Assembly: GCA_033819885.1 (NCBI GenBank)
Contig: JAQYUZ010000042.1
Span: 1-64,000, forward strand
DNA: 64,000 bases
Direction: 5' to 3'
Source: Microbotryomycetes sp. JL201
Lineage: Eukaryota > Basidiomycota > Microbotryomycetes
The notes under the pieces were generated by a model, which saw only the letters and a program-made list of their open reading frames with translations, made no database searches and was not told the origin of the DNA. The translations under genes were made by a program, and so were the position numbers. This document shows positions 59,486-64,000 of this stretch, piece after piece. Within the stretch, counting starts at the first letter, position 1. Every line of letters begins with the position of its first letter.

Positions 59486-60742
59486 TCAGCTCAGGCCATC
59501 AACTGGGTGGTCATACTCCGGACACACCTTGAATCTGTCGAGAGCTTGGTGAGCCAAGCGCATGCGTTCAAGCGGAGACTTCATGATCCAAGTTTGACCG
59601 AGATGCGCTCCGTCACCGAAAACAAGACGACGGAACGCTGTGTCTGCTTGACAGTAATCAGTCACGTTCACAAATTTCGAGCGATGGGAAATTGACAGCG
59701 CACCGATCGACGTCAACGAAAAAAATTCAGGCACGGCTGACATGCGTTGGCTCAAGGTCCGTACCATGTAGGCTCGTTTCTCGCCCATCGGCGTCACAAA
59801 AGTCTCTCTCCATGACAAGCCTTGAGAAAGCATGCGCAAAGCAAAGTATTTTGCCACATTCGAGATAGCTTTTGGAAACAGCTTTAAACCTCCGAGACGT
59901 GTTCGAGCATATTCTGGCACGAGCACGAGCAGCGCGAGTTCCACTTGCGCCGTGGCATCGCCATACGTACACTCGGCCTACGAAGACGAAGCCAACATTG
60001 AGTCACCCTCTGTCGCGCTGATGTTGAGCTCACTGACCGGACCCCAATTGTAAGCGCCATGCGGGCCTTGAGCAAGCCTCTGCAGGAAAGACAACAAAGT
60101 CGGTTTACCAGCCAGGCTCTCTAGCTGGAGCTGAGCTCACTGTGCACGTATCCAAGAGCGAGAAAACGGCGACCATGACTAGCTTTGCTCGGTCTGCACT
60201 CAACCCGACTGCTGATTCCGCCGCAAAACAATGCAGGACTCGGACAGCGGATAGAGACGTGCCAGAAATGATTGCATGTGCATACTGATGAGGAAGCATT
60301 TCTGAAAATTTGAGCGCCAGACTGGCCATGTGCGGTCCTGTGGAAACCGGCGTCACTTTATGCGCTGGCGCGAATCTGAACACAAGAGCGGTCTACCAAT
60401 GATCTCAACAAGCTGTGTACGAGGCGAGGCAACTGCTCTTCAGCAATATAAATCGGATGGCCCGCACCCAGCTCTGACCTTGGCGAATTCGGCTTGCATT
60501 GACGCGCAATTTGCATCTGCCAATCCTGCCAGAAGGGCGCCAGCATGTGATTTGATCGTGAATCTCTGGTTGTAGAATGGATCGAGTCCATGATCGTTCA
60601 TCCACTCGTGGGTGGTGCTAGGATCTAGCCCGACTCGTATCTTTTCCGGAAACAAAGGGTGAAGGAAAGTGTGCGGTATCACGAGCTCTGCCGTTCGTGC
60701 GAGCATGAGCGTTTCTTGAGCCACACTCAGTGAGACGCTCAT
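59486..60742 (-). CDS. Orphan tandem family 2, copy 2 (incomplete model)
   Basis: Three coding-looking blocks are visible. Block 1 (60479-60742, 88 codons) starts 'MSVSLSVAQ' and has 'TAELVIP', then 'WMNDHGLDPFYNQR'. Block 2 (about 60105-60345) has 'VSTGPHMASLALKFSEML'. Block 3 (about 59540-59985) has 'GDATAQVELALLVLVPEYART', 'FALRMLSQGLSW' and 'MRLAHQALDRFK'. Each block aligns by eye with the complete copy at 61717-63909. I could not join block 1 to block 2 in phase: the block reading 'LVEIIGRPLLCSD' between them ends at a stop. Either an intron boundary was missed or the copy is broken. Function unknown. Cytosolic and helix-rich by appearance. Confidence 0.45.
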
Positions 60743-61148
60743 GATTCAAGGTGAGTGACAGAGAGGCACGCCCCTCTTTCACGGGGACCTCGGACATGAA
60801 GCCCGAAGAATGTGCACAGCAAGAAAGGCTCCTCGCATTTTCACCCCAAGTCAGAAGCCAGTGCGAAAGTACAAGCGATGTTTCCGAGCGCTCTGCTGAC
60901 CATGCGAAGATCTATATAAGTGCTCTAAAGCATGCGCCTGGGATGGGGGATTAAGCGAGGCGCCTTCATTTCCGTCCAAATCGTGACCCCGCTCTCACCT
61001 CAACGTCATGATCAATCGCGATTGCGACAAGAAATTTCTGCTGCTTAAATGACATCAGGTGCCATTGAGAGTCTGACATCTCCCCACGCTTGTTGTGAAC
61101 GAGCTGGCGCAAGTATTTTCCTGAAATTTTGCGCTCGGCTCAATTGTC
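60743..61148. other. Intergenic, family 2
   Basis: 406 bp between the start of copy 2 and the remnant. It should contain the promoter of copy 2. No gene seen. Confidence 0.4.
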
Positions 61149-61426
61149 TCATAATTCCAGTCTTTTGCTTGGCCGCTTACCCATTGAGCTCGAAAACAGG
61201 GCGTGGAGTGCGGGCGGCAATCTCTCCAATTCTTTCTGGGCTATCAAGTTATTTTTCTCGAGCGCTGAAACCCACGAGCTGCCATGCGAGAACGCGTGGA
61301 GCGCAATAATTTGAGCAACAAACGCCAAATCGCCTGCTTGATAGAAGCTCCATTCGGGTAAGGTTCGAGCAGCTCGATGACTGCCATCCAGGAAGAGTAC
61401 GGCAATTGCGACTTGAAGTTGGGCGT
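61149..61426 (-). pseudogene. Orphan family 2, truncated remnant
   Basis: The frame from 61426 reads 'DAQLQVAIAVLFLDGSHRAA', then 'IIALHAFSHGSSW', then a stop at 61149. It matches block 3 of copy 2 ('DATAQVELALLVL...YART', 'FALRMLSQGLSW'). It begins at an AG acceptor in the same place as exon 5 of the complete copy (CGCAG/ACGCC there, GGCAG/ACGCC here). No earlier exons lie upstream, because the complete gene ends only about 290 bp away. So this is a 5'-truncated duplicate. Confidence 0.5.
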
Positions 61427-61716
61427 CTGCCAGCGAGAGGCGAGGCTGCAAGGCATTTTGAGGTGCTTGTTGGGAATGAGCCGTAATAAACTATGTCGCC
61501 TGAGGCATTTGCCACAGTTGTTTGCCACCCAGGCATATGGTCACATGACTTCGTTCAGGTTCTACGGTCTTCCATTCGGCCCTTAGTCATCAAGTTCCAT
61601 TCTGTTCTATTGCTGAGTCAGCTTCTGTCTAGAATATTCTATGCGGGTATATAAGCCAGGCTAGTTGACAGCTGCTTCTTTGATGAGGAATCCAATCTCT
61701 GATTTCAACAACACTG

Positions 61717-63909
61717 TCAACGCCACTCGCCATTAGCAACTTGCAACAAACTACCCACCGAGACTTGAAAAGCCGTGATCGGCAAGTGCACCAAAGGTTG
61801 GAACCAAGCCTGTCAAACAAAAAACAGCCGGTCAGCCGGAGTGTGATACCTCTGACATTCACCGGCTCACCATGTAGTGATCAAAGGTCTTGAAAAACAT
61901 CTGCATAAAGACGACTGGATCATGATCCACGTTCGGGCCAAATCGTATGCTCTGCTCTAGCCTGTGAAGTTTTTTGGACCCGTCGAATGATGTATTTTGC
62001 AGAGCTGCATCAAGAGCCACTCGGACATGGTCCAAGTAGGGTCCTGGAATCATATTCAGATTGCAACGTCAGAGTCTTTGCGCTTCTTCGTGGAAAAGTT
62101 TTCGCTGTTCTACGCACGAGCAAAGTGCACGAGCTGCGCCATTCTCATTATGTTAGTTCAGACCCAATATCACCTAGCACTTTGACCTGGGCTGACGTTA
62201 GCAAACTCCTGCCCAGCGACGTCCATACTGCCGAGTATTGTGTGCGCATGGGTGTCGATTGCCAACCGGATAGCCTGATCGGCTACAAGGTCCAAGCCGA
62301 GCGCCGTTGCAGAGCGGACCTGACCTTCCATGATGAAGAAAGTGGGGAAGAGGGCATGAATGCAGCCCGCAGAGACAAGCAGTCCCGCAGTGCGACGATA
62401 CAAAGCAATGTGGTGATGCGGGTCGGGCATGGCTTGCAGCAAAACGGATCACGCTCGAGTGGCGAGGAATCCCTCTTTGCCGTGGACTCTTGCGCGGTCA
62501 AGAGTCGTGGCATTGGAGCAGAGCACCAAAAGATGTACCAAAAACAAACACATGTTGTCCTAACCTCGTCAGTGCCCATAATACCTCAATCTCTGCCGCT
62601 TCGACAACCACCCGCCGTTGGGCCCCTTCTGAATAGCTGACAAGCTCTCCTCCCGGCTTTCCTGCAAGCGTGTTTCAGATTTGCAAGACATACGAAACAT
62701 GTCTTCTTGCGCAAACGCACCGTACTCTGATGCAACAATGACACGAGCAATCCAATCGCTGCGGCACGCTTCCAAAGCGGAGGTCGTGGGTGCTTGTGCC
62801 AAGAGTCGACTATTGTACACGAGTCACCCCAAGCCCCATGTCTGGTAGCCTGTCTGCTTGTGCTGAGATGCTTGATGATTTCCGCAGCCCCGTGTGCGAG
62901 TGTGGCGTCTGCGAGCTGAAAGTGTCAAGCAGATTCCTGCCGACATCCAAAGTCCTGTCGGCCAACTTACCAACAGCTGGGCAATTCATCAGAGCGCGAA
63001 AGGCAGGAACTCGTGTGTGCTCAGCCGTGTCCCAAGGCAGAGGCGCTGAAGGCTTCTTGTAGACGCTAGCTTCGGAGAAAGCTGCTCGAGCAAGAAATTC
63101 GACGAGCGCGTCCTTGCCGTTCGCCAGACGAAACGGGTTGGCTAGATGCGGTCGATCACATGGCGCAAAGTCAGGGAAGATGAAGTTTCTAGCGATCGTG
63201 TATCGAAGATGTTGGCTTTCTGACGAGTTTTGACGGGCAAGCAGTGGCTTTAATCCATCCATAACGTTCAGTCACAAACCTTCACGCAGATCCTTGAAGC
63301 GCTGACCCTTTCCGGATTCTCCGTCAACGTTTCATAAAGGCCCGTCTCTGCCGATAGTTGTTTGACAGCAGCCTGCAATCCACAATAGCAGTGAGCAAGC
63401 CGCCCAATTATCTATCGGACTGACTACTCCGCGCTCAAATGCTCCGAGAATCAATCTCATTCCATTTGAGGCTTCAACTTGGCGCTCGAGCTCGAAAGAG
63501 CCAAGCAGTGTCTTGGCCAACAGTGTCAAACGCTCCCCTGGCCGGGAAAAAAAATAAGTGTCAGCACCGGTCCGACCGACGGCCCCTTTGGAGAAGAAAT
63601 GCCTTATGTACTTGTGATATCATACAGCTAAATATTCGAGTAAGCGCCTAAAAGAAAGTCACGGTGGACTCAACTCACGGCGCAAAATGCTGCAGACTTG
63701 ATCTCTGGCGACCTCTTTGAATCAAAATGGCCCAAAATGACATGACAGTGCAGGTCTATCTGCTCTCTGTCGTCGTGGAATGGATCGGCTACCGGCATGA
63801 AATTGAATTGATGAAAGGCCGTCTGCAACTGGGCAAAGAACACGGGTTGCTGGCCATCAAAAGGAATGAACAGCCGGGCAGTTCGAGTTGCGATATCCAC
63901 GCTAGCCAT
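61717..63909 (-). CDS. Orphan tandem family 2, complete copy
   Basis: Ten exons (63679-63909, 63425-63532, 63307-63372, 62971-63247, 62828-62908, 62694-62768, 62539-62661, 62187-62432, 61871-62043, 61717-61809) give 490 aa with phase kept at all nine junctions. I do not recognise it. There is no signal peptide. Exon 1 has 'TARLFIP' and 'FMPVADPFHDDREQ'; exon 4 has 'ARNFIFPDFAPCDRPH' and 'EFLARAAFSEA'; exon 5 starts 'DATLAHGAAEIIKHL'; exon 8 has 'FIMEGQVRSATALGLDL'; exon 9 has 'HDPVVFMQMFFKTFDHYM'. It is rich in helices and aromatic residues. The paired acids in exon 1 recall terpene-synthase metal motifs, but no second metal motif was found, so no function is claimed. One intron (62662-62693) is only 32 nt. 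The exon 2 acceptor is weak. Confidence 0.58.
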
Positions 63910-64000
63910 TGCTCAAGAACAAGAACTTTTTGGCAGCGGCGCTCTTCCGATGAGAATCCCGCGGAGTAGCACTTTCAGGAGTCCGTCCGCGATTCTCGGC

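Noticed and set aside
62662-63909. Terpene synthase identity for the family-2 gene, from 'HDDREQ' in exon 1
   Set aside because: The acidic motif is too near the N-terminus, the NSE metal motif is missing and the flanking sequence does not fit the family.

Overview
The window is one chromosome end of a fungus. It opens with a (CCCTAA)n telomere, C-rich strand 5'->3', so the chromosome runs inward from base 1. Nearly every gene has several spliceosomal introns, usually 45-80 nt, and the genes are densely packed. A KDZ-transposase-associated CxC5/CxC6 protein, Zn(II)2Cys6 regulators, an NDR kinase and a verprolin point to a basidiomycete with a compact genome. The species is not determined. All exon models were built by hand from splice signals, and reading phase was checked across every junction. 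Where a model could not be closed, the entry says so.

Layout. Bases 1-1416 hold the telomere and about 1.3 kb without a gene. Bases 1.4-26 kb are mostly conserved genes: two tandem monocarboxylate-type MFS transporters, mitochondrial uL22, PI 4-kinase PIK1, a Zn2Cys6 factor, verprolin/WIP, an NDR-family kinase, an aldo-keto reductase, and the CxC5/CxC6 protein. Alpha-tubulin follows at 25-27.2 kb.

Bases 27.6-33.9 kb hold the most unusual locus: five head-to-tail, strongly diverged paralogous genes (members A-E, 222-308 aa). I recognise no domain in them. They share intron phases and short motifs, and they match nothing I know.

Bases 34.3-43.6 kb look like a catabolic cluster: a Zn2Cys6 regulator, an amidase, an MFS transporter divergent from the amidase, and a nitrilase. 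GATA-type motifs lie upstream. Together these suggest uptake of a nitrile or amide and its hydrolysis as a nitrogen source (inference).

Bases 43.9-58.8 kb hold a GPI-anchor-like secreted protein, a short-chain dehydrogenase, an EF-hand mitochondrial carrier, a coiled-coil/WD40 protein, a secreted copper amine oxidase and a COX18/OXA1-type insertase.

Bases 59.4-64 kb, on the minus strand, hold a second unrecognised tandem family: one complete 490-aa model in 10 exons, a second incomplete copy and a truncated remnant.

Across the window 7 of about 152 modelled introns are GC-AG, which is high for a fungus. Very short introns (32-37 nt) and microexons (12-14 nt) also occur. I saw no LTR element, CRISPR array, rRNA or tRNA.
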